Below, piece by piece: positions 1 to 13,696 of a stretch of DNA of 64,000 bases. Source of the DNA: Imbricaverruca yamaguchii (Eukaryota; Arthropoda; Thecostraca; Neoverrucidae); contig JAOTOL010001227.1 of assembly GCA_034440575.1 (NCBI GenBank), positions 62,001 to 126,000 of the forward strand, read 5' to 3'. The notes under the pieces were generated by a model. The model was given only the letters and a program-made list of their open reading frames with translations. It did no database searches and was not told the DNA's origin. Position 1 is the stretch's first letter. Every line of letters starts with the position of its first letter. The position numbers were made by a program, and so were the translations under genes.

Positions 1-1110
<1,110 letters not shown>

Positions 1111-1254
1111 TCGGTTCTCTATTCCAAAATGATCAGAGCCAAGTAATTAGGTAGACCAAAAAGGCGCAGCTCAAGAAATAGTTTACGTACACTGATCTTT
1201 ATTGACAACGTTTTATCTAGAATGGTAGATGCAATCCCAAAATCACCAGGCATC

Positions 1255-1480
1255 TCCTATATCAGTGAGGGACGCCCCAGTGCCAGTCAGGCTGTCCTCA
1301 TTTTCCCGCGAGAGCCTCCTCTGTCAGATGGCTTCCTACGCCGATCACGGGGCCTCCTATGCCCGTCAGAGGCCTTCTGTATTGGTCATGGTAGTCCTTG
1401 TGTCTGTGATGAGCCTTCTGTGTCATTTACCTCTTGTATCGGAGAGAGTCCTTCCGTGTCGGTTTAAGAGTCTCCCGTGT
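1255..1480 (+). repeat. Degenerate repeat of about 30 bp
   Basis: CCTCCTNTGTCAGATGG-like units recur about seven times with heavy divergence. The two overlapping open frames follow from it. Confidence 0.5.
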
Positions 1481-4400
1481 CCCTCAACAACACAATTTTT
1501 ATGGAGATTAGTGTGAATTTCCAAAAACTGAGTGAAAGTGTTCATTGTCAGGGCCATTTTTGTCACCTCGTCTTTACTTTTGATGAAGTGGAAGGCGCAG
1601 GCACATATGTTCCTTCAGTTCCATCAACTTTAACCTCATAATTTACATTGACTGATGTGGCAGGACGCATCATGATGTGTGGGGATACTGTAGCGGACAA
1701 GGAACTTCAGATTTCTTGCGGCGTGGTCACTATTGAGCATACCACGGCATTTGCCAACGTAGGCGAAAGAACGCGAACAACTAACAAGTATACTTCTGAA
1801 ACGTAACGCAGTGGTGACGACTTGTTTACCAATCCTTGGGCCGACATGATGAATGTGTCTGGTACTTTCAAATGTATGAATCATGATTCCTTGTCAGATG
1901 CTGAGGTCACACACCTCGTAATAGACCTGTCCAGGCGAGTGCATGTCAGTACTGTCGTCAGGAATGCATGAACCGGAGGAAGGGGGACACGGCGAGAGTA
2001 CCCCTGACACTGCCAAAGTATTGTATACACATTTCATGCATAATAGCCATGGCTTGGATGAATTCATAAGTACTGCTCCTCGTGTTTGTCAGCAAACCAG
2101 CCTTAAGATGCTGATTCGCCTGTGAAATGCAACGTAGCATTCAGCGGCCAATTCGACGGCCGATTCGGTTAATTCAGTTCTTTATAAATGGAGCTGAACA
2201 CAACAGGGCATAGACCACCGCTTTGACTGTGTTCGTCGCTACCCGCATCCAGCATCCGTCGTCAGCATGCAATGGCATGGGGAGATTTTAAGTTCTTTGG
2301 TGAGAGACATCCGTTGCATCCAGTGCTATGGTCCATCGGAGTTGTCGCCGAATAAAGTGAAGGGCTAGGTTTCAAGTCAGTAGACTGACATAAAAGGAGA
2401 CGGAAAGTTTACTGATGGAGTTTGCGTTACATTTGCATTACATTGCATTGCATTGCATTGTGTCACCTTATCCAGAAATTTGACAAATGTTTACTTCTCC
2501 AAGTATTTACAAACAGAGAATGCTAGCGAAGCGAAAGAAAAGCCAGTGTGGTGCATGTGATCAGCTGTCGCGATTAATACCCATTTGTATACTTCGGGTA
2601 ACCAATGAATATCTTACATTAGCTTGTACCTCGCAATGGAGGGATGGAGGAGAGACCCTCTAAGGTTTTCGAATGGAGGGATGGAGGGATTAATTAGACC
2701 CTCTAAGGTTTTCTGAAATAACTCATAATCCGTCTAGGGCATCACTTCGGTAATTTCTCATTTAACCAGACAATTGATGAACATGCTTGTCAAATATTGA
2801 GGTGCAGTCTATTAACTTAACGAAATTGGGGTCCACCAAAATCAGGTGACGTCACCTAGTGCAGTTCTTAGATGTGCATGAAATATATCTCACAAACCTT
2901 TTAAGATACAGCCAAAAATAAGCCTGTAGTGTAGAGAGAAATGACTGAGGTAAAGCTAAGAAACAAAAAAGTAACCCGTGTGACGTCATCGTGTCGAACA
3001 GCAACATAGACTTTGGTATTTTTCACGCAGTGTTGTCGCTAATGATTTTTTTTAATTGAAAACCTGAATATGGGTACGGACAGATTATATCCCTCAATGG
3101 TGTTCTAGGTTACAGGTCCACTCCCTGATTAGGTCACTGATGATAAGTGTAGAGAGTACACCCGTGTAGAGAGTACACCCGATAAGTGTAGAGAGTAGAG
3201 TTGTTCACCTATTCTTCCAAACACTGGTATGAGGCGTAGCACGACCCCCGCAGATTCTTGCACCGCACGACGCATGGCGCAGCAAGCTGGATGATGGCAC
3301 ATCAAAAAGCACGGGGAAAGAAAAGGGACCATCTAAACAACGAGGGATATCATGATTGATGACGAAAGTAAACAATACAAGAGATGCAAAACATTTTACA
3401 CACTGACAGCAGCACAGTCTCTACGTTTCAAAGTTATTCCACACATTGCTTAAGCCCCTTTTCCTGGTAATCTTGGACAATTGAGTTCAGCATCATGACA
3501 ACTTTAGATATATGCTTTAATTTTATTGCTAGGCTGGCACTGGCACAGCAGTGGCACGGAAAGGTCTGACATTGTACATAAAAAACACATGTTCCCGGGA
3601 TTACGGGTTGCTGTGTCCTGCCACTGTGCCAGAAAGTGGCAACTCTAGTCGAGAGTACGAGCATCGCAGAAATAAGACCCCCCTCCCCGCGAGTTCCACT
3701 AAAAGGCCACATGCTAATCCGTGCCGTTTATTCCACGGTCGCAAAAAAATGGGTGGCAATGTGATAAGCTCCTGGACGTGCGTGGGTTAAAGTTAAGCGA
3801 ACAAAAAGTGTGGTAAGCGCTGAACGATTCCAGATGATGCTTCCCTATCACTCCCCCATCCACAAAGGAGGCATTAATCAGCCGCCTCTCCGTATTCTGG
3901 CGAGTGAAATTGCAGTTTACCAAGTCAATACGTAGTTCTATATATTGTTTCAGTAAAATGTCATCCACACCTGGGGCAAGGTTGCTTCATGTCTGACCAA
4001 GCATGGCCAGGTATGACGCGTTAATTGCATGAAAGAAAATATTCGCTTAATTACGTCGGGATAAAACGACGCGCTTTAATAATGTCAGCTTGCAGATGAA
4101 ACACGGATATGTATGTAGGTTGTCGTGCAGTGAATAAATGGGCACATCCGAAGAAGAAAATCCACGGAGAGAAAGATTGATTGTACAATGGTGCCGGCAT
4201 CCGATCAGGAACCTTTTAAGTAGTCATGCCGGTGCATGCATGGCTTCGGCTATCATGCACTGAATTCGGTTTACACTCAGATCTGAACATGACCCATCAA
4301 AATACACTACGTTTAATTTCGGCTGCCCATTTTGTCAGCATAACCTAAAAATAATTGAAGTGCAGAGTATCCCGAGCAAATGTCCGCCTTAGTATGGAAG

Positions 4401-5149
4401 CGAACATAAATACCTGGCTTTCAGTACGCATGCATCAGTATGCATCACTATGCATGATGCAACACAAATATTGTTGAACGCGTAATCACTTCTTGATTGT
4501 TGACTTAATTGAACGGAGTTTCGTCGCCGCCAGATATGCCTTGCAGTTCTGGGATGCTTTTCACCACAAACGTCCACGAATATCAGTTTACTTGAAATGT
4601 GATGCACCTTTGTGATATTCGAAGTTGGTCGGCAATCATATGCTTCAGCGCTTAAATGAAATAGTTGAGATTGAATATGTACATAAGTTGCGGTGTACTG
4701 ACCACAGCCTATGCATAACAAATTATACTGTACGCATATGCGATGAGATCTGGATTATGGTGACATAACAATACCCTTCTCGAAGACGATTTTTCATTTA
4801 TAGCGTGCGTACAGAGATCAAGAATAAATAATGCTAGCGACAGCATAGTTACGGGACAATGTTTACAATTTGCGTTTGAAGTTGGAAATGATCACGAGTG
4901 CCATTCGAGGCAGTAGAATCAGAAGCCGTATATAAATGGTCGTGCAGAGGAGAAAAGAAGAAAGTATATTACGTGACTGCAACAATATGGAATTGGTTGC
5001 TTTTGTCTCCAGTTCTACCAACGAATATGCAACTACCACCACCAACGACACGCCACCAACGATTCTGCCAAACGATACGCAACTGTTCGTGATCGAGCAA
5101 ATGCTTTCTGGGAACATGAATGTTTGACCTGCTAGTTATGGTCTACATT
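1481..5149. other. Unannotated AT-rich sequence
   Basis: Apart from small duplications near 2640 and 3150 (GTAGAGAGTACACCC twice) nothing is recognised. CRE-like TGACGTCA occurs near 2847 and 2980. Open frames are under 120 codons with no family motifs. Confidence 0.55.
2635..2715 (+). repeat. Short direct duplication
   Basis: AATGGAGGGATGGAGG...AGACCCTCTAAGGTTTTC occurs twice. A (CATTG)n run lies at 2437-2460. Confidence 0.8.
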
Positions 5150-5620
5150 GAGATGGATAAAGCAGGGTTTGATACCTACAAAATGCTTCTTCGGTATGTG
5201 CGCCCAATGAAATACTAAGGACACATCAATGTTTTGGAAACAGAAGACGGGCAGCTAACTTCAGACAACAAAGACATATTTAAATATTGCAACGCATTGC
5301 TTGATGAACTACATGAGTCAACATGTCATGCAGATGATAGCCACCGGCGAATCAACGACTATTTGAATTCTATAGATTTTCCCGAATTGTGAAAAATGGA
5401 AAGAGCTCCTGTAATAGTCAACAAGTGAAGGCAATCTATGTATGCTTAAAGGCATGATGAACAAAGCTCCATCCGCTTCTGGATTTTAGAAGGAATTTTC
5501 ACTTTCCTTCTGGCTGGACCTGGCGAACATGATCGTAGATTACATAAATGAAGCAAAAGGAGGAGTGTTTTCATATCGCACCGTCGTGGAGTGATAACAT
5601 GAATAAGAAAGAGAACAATC
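5150..5620 (+). mobile_element. Decayed LINE fragment, region just upstream of reverse transcriptase
   Basis: One frame from 5236 reads TEDGQLTSDNKDI, then LLDELHES and YLNSIDFPEL before a stop. A shifted frame continues KGMMNKAPSASGF, then EFSLSFWLDL. This order (d-G-x-l-t-s-d, y-L, nKAPG-dG, eFy-FW) is the pre-RT region of L1/Tx1-like elements. No RT catalytic motif remains. Confidence 0.55.
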
Positions 5621-5794
5621 CGTAGAGCATTAAGAATATACAGAGTTGCGTACTAAATAGTTTCTATAATAGTGGCCTTGTCAAATATAATTACGAGTGT
5701 CATGGGAAGTACGTAAATAGTGGTCTTTCAGATTAAACGGGCTCAATTTGAGGCAGATTTTTGGGTTCTAACTTGCGAAATCTACCGGATGTTA

Positions 5795-6800
5795 TTAACC
5801 CGCGCACGTCCGGGGGGGCAGATATCTGCCCCCTCCGGTTTTTCATCATTTGCCGCCAAACTAATAGGGTTAACAAGGCCAAACCTCGCATAGCTGTTCA
5901 TTGGTCTTTTCCGCATATTCGCATACACTTTTAATCCTGGGTTATCTCAGGTCAGGTCACCAGGTCAGGTGAAGTGACCCAACTACACTCTGAGTTCTAG
6001 GTGGCATAACTTCCATAATAATTGGGCGATTGATTTCACACTTATAGCATGTCATGATCTCATTAGGGACCATAATATGTATATCGTTTTTTTTTCGTAG
6101 CATTGACCTTAGGTCAGGTCGCTGCCATGGCTTCCCCATTATAGGGCTATGGTAAAATATACAAATGTTTCCTAGTTACACATTTGCGCTGGAATGATCT
6201 CATAACGGTTGTGGCATGTAGATGGAAGCTATGCTCAATGTTATCGCTGACATTTTTGCTCAGTGACCTCACCAAGGTCTCTGAGGTCACCTCAGATCAC
6301 TACACATTTATGCGCATTACATAGCATTGCATTGAGCTAGAAGGTTGAAATTCCCGTCATTATGCTTGTAGCGTGAAGACGTGCCGATTGATATCCTGCA
6401 TGACCTTACTGGGCCTTGACCTGAGGTCATGACTTCATGACCTTGACCGGAGTTTCGGTTGACCTGACCTTAAATTACACCGCCTATTGTCGGTAGCGCA
6501 TTTGAGGGACTATCGAATAGCTTTCGTCATTTGTTTCTATCTGTTACAGGTCCTGAGATATGTGTCAATATCTGAGTCCCACCTGATCTGGTCGAATTTG
6601 ACCTATGATGGCCCAGATACCTAAATGTTGACCTGAGGGGAAAAATGACCGAAACACTTTCGATAGGGCCCGTCACCAGCTATCGAACGCCGCTTTTTGT
6701 TTGTCGCTAGCTAGCATAGTTCCAGAGATTTTAGGGGGCAGACATCTGCTCCCCCCGGACATGCGAAGTTTTCGCGGACCGCCGGACGTGCGAGTGTTAA
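5795..6800. mobile_element. TTAA-bounded MITE, family A (piggyBac-like)
   Basis: About 1006 bp flanked by TTAA on both sides. The left terminus is TTAACCCGCGCACGTCCGG. The reverse complement of the right terminus is TTAACACTCGCACGTCCGG, so the inverted repeats match at 17 of 19 positions. TTAA targets with termini starting CC or CA are typical of piggyBac-type elements. There is no transposase ORF. The interior is unusually rich in AGGTCA/TGACCT half-sites. Confidence 0.72.
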
Positions 6801-9800
6801 ATACTACGAACATAATGACTTGGAGAAACAGAAGAAGCCAGGATTGACTCAATCAGTTAAGCCTTCTCGATTTTTTTCTATAACACTACAGAATGTATTC
6901 CAGCTGTTGATACGTTGATTGCTATCTTGAACGTTTGGAGCTGGTTTTCCAACACAAAATTAAATATTTGAGAGAAAATACATTATGCCATACCAGTTTG
7001 TGTAAAACAATGGTTTAGGGGGTACTCCCACCAACGGGGTAAAATCGCTCATGCATTTAGCGAAGGTCCCTTTACCCATTTAAAACCATATCATTTTCCT
7101 AGAGGCTCATTTGATACTAAAATGACGACGATTGTACCCAAATTACAAGTAATTGAAGACATGTTGTGGTATATTTAGCAGCATGGTGCACGGAAGAGGC
7201 CAAGGAATTCGTAGATTGTACGAGTTAACCTTTCGAGGAAGCGTAGAAAACCACTGTTTATCTTTTACTTATGCTTGTAGTGGAATACTGGCATTGCGCT
7301 CATGTAGTGCTCTCTCTGGACCAGGGTGAGGCTCTCTCGAAAGTCCCGCCCCACCTCCTCGGGTTTTCCCGGGATAGCTGCCGAATGAGTGGACACAGAT
7401 ACACGGAACTGTAGTACGTCCATATGCATCTGATTTTGCATATCTTGAAACAAATTTGAGGACAAGATCGTCGGCCCTTGACTCCAAACGGGACAAGCAG
7501 AGAAATGTTCCCAAACATTAAAAGAGCCACCATTCGGAGTAATTACACATATCAACACCAAGCTCAGACCATGCTGTTCTTTCATCAACTCGTTGTAATT
7601 AGGGGCGTTTGGAATCGTTTGGGGGGCGCAATTTCTTCGGATGGGAGCCACTGTTAAAGTCCGTACGGGGGCCTTAGACTGACAATTTGCTGAGCTGAGG
7701 AAAGTGAATGGGCACACCGGTACATAGAAAAGGGACATTTATTCCTCTCACTAGGCGCTCTTCCTCCTAAAGGGGGTCCCTTTCCCCTCTTATGGGGGCC
7801 TCTTTCTTGGAAAAATATTTTCTTAAAGGATGGGGGGGCTTGGTTTTTGGTGTCTTGCGGGTGGTTTTTCCCGGTCGGGGCCGTCCCCCTCCCTGGGTTG
7901 GGGGGGGTCTCATGTCCAAGTGTCCCTCCCTCTATTTAGAACCTCTGGTGCTGAGTAGCCCCGTGAATGTGGGCAGGGTCATCGGGATCGTTCCAATAGC
8001 CTGAGCCTAGGACGATTTTGCAATGGGCATGTTGGGGCCAAACCTTTGCTTGCTCTTAATTCTAGACACCATAATGTTGCTGACAAACACATTGGGCTTG
8101 GTAATCTGACTTTTTGAGACTCACAAACATTGATAAATATGGTGTGTTCTTATAGCAGCAATCCAAACTATGGATGATGCAATATTATCCATAGAAAGCC
8201 TGTTCAAACCAGACGTTTACCATTCCGTGCTTTTCGCATGCGCCTGAACGAGAAAGAAATCAATCAGTTGAGCTTCCTTTGCTTAAACGCGAAATTCCTG
8301 AAGGTGCAGCGCTTGTTTAAAGACTTCGTGTGGCAATGGTACACCTGCTACAAATCGCATAAAACATTGGCAGAACCCTCTGATTCCATTTCAAATTATA
8401 TGAAGAACCCACGTGAAATGCGTTGAAACCGACATGTCTATGGAAAATACCGATATTTACGTGCGCAATAAGGTGTCACAATAAGCCTGAAAACCAAACG
8501 GAAATATAAACAACCGAGACAAACAGCCGAAAAATAAATCGTTCGGGTTACTTTTTACTTCGACCGTCTTTAGCAAGACAAATTCTCACACATAACTATT
8601 GGTCGATCCGACACACTTTAGAGGTCGTCACAAATGTCGCTGGTTGTCACCCCACCTTACGGGGTTTATATCTAAGGATCCTAGCTCGTGGCAACTTTCT
8701 TAATAAGATTATAATATGAATAAGAGAAATGACCTCAACAGATTATATACATTCACGTTTCATCTCTTTTTTTGTATGCCTATACAAGTTGCACGAATTA
8801 CGATTACTAAGTTATCCACTTGTTCCTGCACCCTGCGCGATGTCGCGAGCAATTTCAGAAAGCATGCCCCAAAGCCGGCACATGCAGTGGGTTGCCCCGG
8901 GGCTCATCCAGTTGCCGACATCCATTGTGCGCAACAGGAAGCATGCCATGGGGACAGCTGTCCGCCTTTACCCATGACCGTTATGCACACGTTTTGTCAT
9001 GCACAGTGTATGTTGTCACTACCTAGAACGAGTATCTTAAACCCAGCGGATGAGCGGATGACTTAACAATTTAAGCCATGGAACATTCACAGGTTCACTA
9101 AAAACCGACGAAACTTCGATGCACATAGCGTGTTAAAGTCGTTTGCTCAGCACTATTGTATAAAACCTGCTACGGGACCACGAGCCTTGTATTTAGAACC
9201 CGTAGGCTACGGTAGCAAATATACTACCTTTGTCGTCACCTAAATTTTGTTGGATCGACGTGCAATTTTGTATGCATGCTTATGTTGTCAAGGGGGATTG
9301 AAGCAACATGCATCCAGAAGGAATTTTGTTTGACTGTTAAGGGCATGCCCTTGTGCACAAAGGACGGGGCCTAAAGTTGTGCAATGTTCAGTTATTGCTA
9401 CTGCCGTCAAGAATTCATCATTTCTAATGATTTCTGTAGATTTCCATGTTTTTCATTCCCAAGTTCAATGTGAAGTGCAATAAATCAGAGAAGAAATGAG
9501 GCCATATGCGAAGGTTGAGTTTCATACATCTTTGGTGCAGTCTCAGTCCGGCCACATTTACCTCCGCCCCACTAACACTTTGTTCTCTCAACGTGGGGCC
9601 ATGCCAGGAGGGCTTTATCAACCGAAATTGGCAAACACACTGCATCCATGTGTTGGGCCACACCAATAGTTGTTTTTCTTCTAACTTCTCCATCCACGAT
9701 TTTGGTTGTAGGTTGTAATGAAAATGGGGCCGTTTGGCTCGTCAATTGGTCAGCTGTATCCTCCAGTGAACCGGACCCAACCAAGTGTTGGCGTCAGGTT

Positions 9801-10330
9801 TCCACTGTCAGGTTTTTGTCAAATACCGCATTTTCCCGAAGTTGATCAGACCCCGTCAAGTAATGGGAGGTGGAGCATGGATCCCAAATACCCCGGCAGT
9901 GGCGGCGTCCACGATCAAAGCTAACAATGGTGGTACAGTTGCGTAACTAAAATATAAAACGGCAAGTTCGTTACGAATTCAAATCAAATCCAAATCGAGC
10001 AAAGTATATTTTCTTCGCTCCTGACAAAAAACAACCGTACGACATTGACAACTTTGGCCTAAAACTTTCACTGGACTCATAGCCCTTGCGGTTCGCAGAA
10101 TTCACAGAGCGGAAACCTGGTTACACCATTGTGAATGAAGTTCTCTCGGAAAATGACAGAAGCAAGTATGGACTTAAGGGCCGAGAAGAGAAGCATGTGG
10201 ACTAGTCCCTCGGTATTTTCAGGCTATGTTCAATTAGACAATGCAGTTATGATCCTAGCATAATATTGTTTAATACAACGAAGAATGACTCTTAAGTGCT
10301 CCTGGGTTTTAGACATTGCGTGAGACGAAA
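6801..10330. other. Unannotated sequence with two unrecognised open frames
   Basis: 7738-7265 (minus, 157 codons) and 9784-9424 (minus, two overlapping frames) read like ordinary protein sequence, but I do not recognise a family in them. They may be decayed transposon fragments. A G-rich stretch lies at 7820-7910. Nothing else is seen. Confidence 0.4.
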
Positions 10331-10534
10331 TGTACGACCCTCAATATACCAGGAGGTGCTGAGTTTACATCAAAAGTAACGTTAGGGATTATGCTATATT
10401 ACTCAACGTTTCGGCCAGGGGCCATCGTCAGGAGAGACGATAGCCCCTGGCCGAAACGTTGAGTAATATAGCATAATCCCTAACGTTACTTTTGATGTAA
10501 ACTCAGCACCTCCTGGGATATTGAGGGTCGTACA
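10331..10534. repeat. Foldback (long hairpin) with 99-bp arms
   Basis: Arms at 10331-10429 and 10436-10534 are near-perfect inverted repeats around the 6-nt loop AGGAGA. Few mismatches are seen (ATACC vs GGGATAT side, GCC vs GCT near the loop). The arms carry CTGACGATGGCC...GGCCGAAACGTTG, resembling a hammerhead ribozyme core. Confidence 0.93.
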
Positions 10535-10604
10535 CGCAATACTTAGCATTGACTTCTCACGCAATACTTAGCATAGACGTCTCACGCAATACTTAGCATA
10601 ATAT
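10534..10604 (+). repeat. Three short direct repeats after the foldback
   Basis: CACGCAATACTTAGCAT occurs three times at 25-bp spacing immediately right of the hairpin. A related ATTGCGTG in the opposite sense lies just left of it. Confidence 0.8.
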
Positions 10605-10854
10605 TAACGAAATCGTAGGTCTTAGCTCTTCTCCAGTGGTATAAATATTATGGCAGCTGCGGGAGATATCACCTCACAAATTCCACAATAGGAGACTAGA
10701 AACTTGACAATTTTCGCCCAGACGAGAACTGAACACAATGACTATTCGGTAGGATACTATGCCTCGCAATCATTTGTCTCCCCCACAACTTTTTGTCTCA
10801 AACACAGCATGTTTTTCGATGATAGTGGCCCTGTGCTAGGGAAGTGGCACTAGG

Positions 10855-11702
10855 TTAACCCGTCCCGTCTCTGGGGGTCTTCAACGGCCCCCACCTCAGG
10901 TTCTTCGCGGATAACGATCGACCGGCGCGCGGCAGCGCGCGAAAATTTGGCATACCTTTTTCCACATCAATTTGGCATGTTATGTCAAAATGTTTCAGTC
11001 AAGTCATCTAGGATCAACGAGTTAGTCCCGGTCAAGTGAGGCCAGGTGAGGTCACCACTAAAAAGTTCAATCAGTCGTCACGCCTTAACGGTTACAGATA
11101 TTTTATTGACGCTTTCAGCGTTTCCTTATCTTTAGGGTGCAACAAAACGTACGAGAGGAATTTTTCATTTTTCCGTTTTTGACTACATATAAATTTTTAT
11201 ATTTGACTACATATAAATTTTTGCCTGTTGCAGTTCATATAGAATATTCTGGCTAAAATAAGCATTTTTTATTAACGCAAGTCGACTTCCAACAACGTTT
11301 CTAGGTCTGCTCTACCCATTAGAAAATGAAAATGAAGGAAAACTTGAAAACTCAAAATTGTGAAATTTCAAAATTTGTTTGGGGGACTTGCTATGGCACT
11401 GGTCGATTTCGCTGTCTTTTTCTGATTCCAAATAATTTTTCTTTTTCCGAATATCCCCCAAAATGAACTCCCCAGAGCCAAAAACATAATGTAAGTTGTG
11501 AAAAGTCGTGAAAATATAGCCCCCTAGTGACGTCACTTTTGGGGGAAGTTGTTTTGTGGGGTAGATCAGGACCCTACTCGTCGAGCGCTTTCCGATGACA
11601 CCTCTTTCGTGTTCGTGTGACGCTTAGTTTGGATTTTATAGGGGGCTAATATCCCCCTGAGACGGGGTGTGAAGATCTGACCGGAAAGACGGCGCGGGTT
11701 AA
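10855..11702 (+). mobile_element. TTAA-bounded MITE, family B, copy 1
   Basis: 848 bp with TTAACCCGTCCCGTCT at the left and AGACGGCGCGGGTTAA at the right; the inverted repeats differ at two positions. It is similar along its whole length, in the same orientation, to the copy at 58442-59291. No coding capacity was found. Confidence 0.82.
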
Positions 11703-12088
11703 TTAGACCTCACACAGGCGATTATCACCGACACACAAAACCGCACAGACACATCAATTATCACGTACGACATACACACTGCTCTCGGATGTCAGAGGGA
11801 GTTCTCGTTACTGACCGCCAGGCGATAGTCCTCGGTATTGACGATAAACATGCATGGTGAACATGAGACGATACACACAATGTCCTCGGTTTTGCCGATG
11901 TCCTCGGTATTCCAAATCACATTGGAGGCTGACGATTAGACGTTTTCTCCCAAATCAACCCCTCTATCTTACTCGGCAGATCTTGCTCTATGACAGATAA
12001 AAAATCGATGCTTCTCTAGTGAAAACTAAGGGGTGTCTCTCGTTAGTGACGGCCAGGCCATAGTCCTCGGTAGTCACGGTAAACACGT

Positions 12089-12117
12089 ATGTGTGTGTGT
12101 GTGTGTGTGTGTGTGTT
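12089..12117 (+). repeat. (GT)n microsatellite
   Basis: Uninterrupted TG repeat of about 28 bp. Nearby (11800-12090) are two diverged copies of a segment containing GGCGATAGTCCTCGGTA. Confidence 0.9.
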
Positions 12118-12356
12118 TCGGCGTGAGCTGGTCATGCAACGCTGCTGCTTCCTCCCATTTGGACAGATCTTACCATCCTTACCCGCATGCATGGCCACAG
12201 CACGCGAGCTCCGATGGTGTCTTAAGTCTGCTTTGCGTTCCTTTAGGCGCACATCTAATCCTGTGAAGGTTTCTCCGATCTATCCCTGGTTGCAAGCCCC
12301 GCACGGTATCTTGTAAGACCCGCTTTTGGGATCGACCTCGGGTGTGCTGCTCCTCT

Positions 12357-13334
12357 TTAACACGCGCCCTGGAGGGCCTCGGAAAATTACGCGCATCGGA
12401 GATGGGGGCGGATTCTACCCCCATAAGATCTCGGTTCGTACTGAGGCTAGAGCAACGGGATTCACAGGGTGGATAGGCACGATAGTGAACTATGTTGTGT
12501 TCAAGTTTCATGACCTTAGGTCAATATCTTCAAGGTCAAATGAGGTGAAAATAAAAAAATTGTATGGCTTTGCGTGACTTTGCTTGTCACTGTTATGGAT
12601 CGCTGTGATTGTGTTTAAATGCTTCAAAATTGATATTAATGATGCTTCGGGCATTACTAAGGATGCAATACAGATGTCAAATTCGCCATTTGATCTCAGG
12701 TCAACTATCTAGGAGCACTTTATCAGGTCATTACCTGGTCCATTTACTGGAACCGGGCTGCCCACCCGACTGCTCCGTTGGGCGACTCAGCACAATGGGC
12801 TTCGCAAAGAAAGGAGTGAAAAACATTAATAAAGTATGGAAATGCTTAGGCACATGATGGCAAACAGTAGATTTCGAGATGCATAGGGAGTAACAATCAA
12901 AGTGACATCAATCGCATGACAGTCATTTGCATTTATGACAACATTCCAGTTGACTAAGTTTGGTTCTATTAGTCTTTCATGAACTTGACCTGATTTGACC
13001 TCGGCGACCTAGCATGACTTTTAAATCATATAGCATAACAATATGCATCAAACAAGTCGCTAGTGTTGTCAAGAACACTTCCCTTTTGCCAATATACGAA
13101 AAGCGCATAAACGCCGATTTTTGTGGTCTGGAGCTGTGAGTTGATTTTACTTTAACGGCCCCTAACTTGAAATTTGTTCAGCCGACTTTTATTTTTTTAC
13201 TTCAAACAATGCGCCGGTCATTTTTAAGCAGGTACGTAAAAATAGCGTATATTGGCCGATACAATATGGAGTTATGTACGAAAAAGCGGAGGGGTGGGCT
13301 GATTTCCCCATCAGCCCTCCAGGGCGTGTGTTAA
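12357..13334. mobile_element. TTAA-bounded MITE, family C
   Basis: Begins TTAACACGCGCCCTGGAGG and ends CCTCCAGGGCGTGTGTTAA, inverted repeats of about 19 bp with one mismatch, TTAA at both ends, 978 bp. The interior has repeated TGACCT-type motifs and a TTCAAGGTCA site near 12530. There is no transposase ORF. Confidence 0.78.
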
Positions 13335-13696
13335 CTTGTCATGAACTTGACCTGACTTGATCTCGGTGACCTGACATGACTGAAACAACATAGCATAACA
13401 ATATACATCAAAGAAGTCGCTAGTTTTGCCAAGAACACTTCATTTTTGCTAATATACGGGAAGCGCATCAGCGCCGATATTTGCTGTCTGGCGCATTTTT
13501 ATTTTTTACTTTAGCGACTCCTAACTCGAAACACTTTCGGTCGATTTTCATTTTTCTTCCTTTAAACAACGCGGCGGTCATTTATAAGCAGATGCACCAA
13601 CAATGGCGTATATAGACCGGTAAAATCTGAAGTTATCTACGAAAAACCGGAGGGGTGGGCGGATTTTGCCCCCCCCCCCTCCAGGGCGCGTGTTAA
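12973..13696 (+). repeat. Tandem duplication of the right part of MITE C
   Basis: 13335-13696 repeats 12973-13334 at an offset of 361-362 bp. Shared anchors include CATGAACTTGACCTGA, AAGTCGCTAGT and CCTCCAGGGCG. The duplicate ends with its own GCGCGTGTTAA, so the element has two right ends in a row. Confidence 0.8.

Noticed and set aside
7265..7738. 157-codon minus frame as a possible gene
   Set aside because: It reads like ordinary protein but matches no family I know and has no splice or promoter support. A homology search could settle it.
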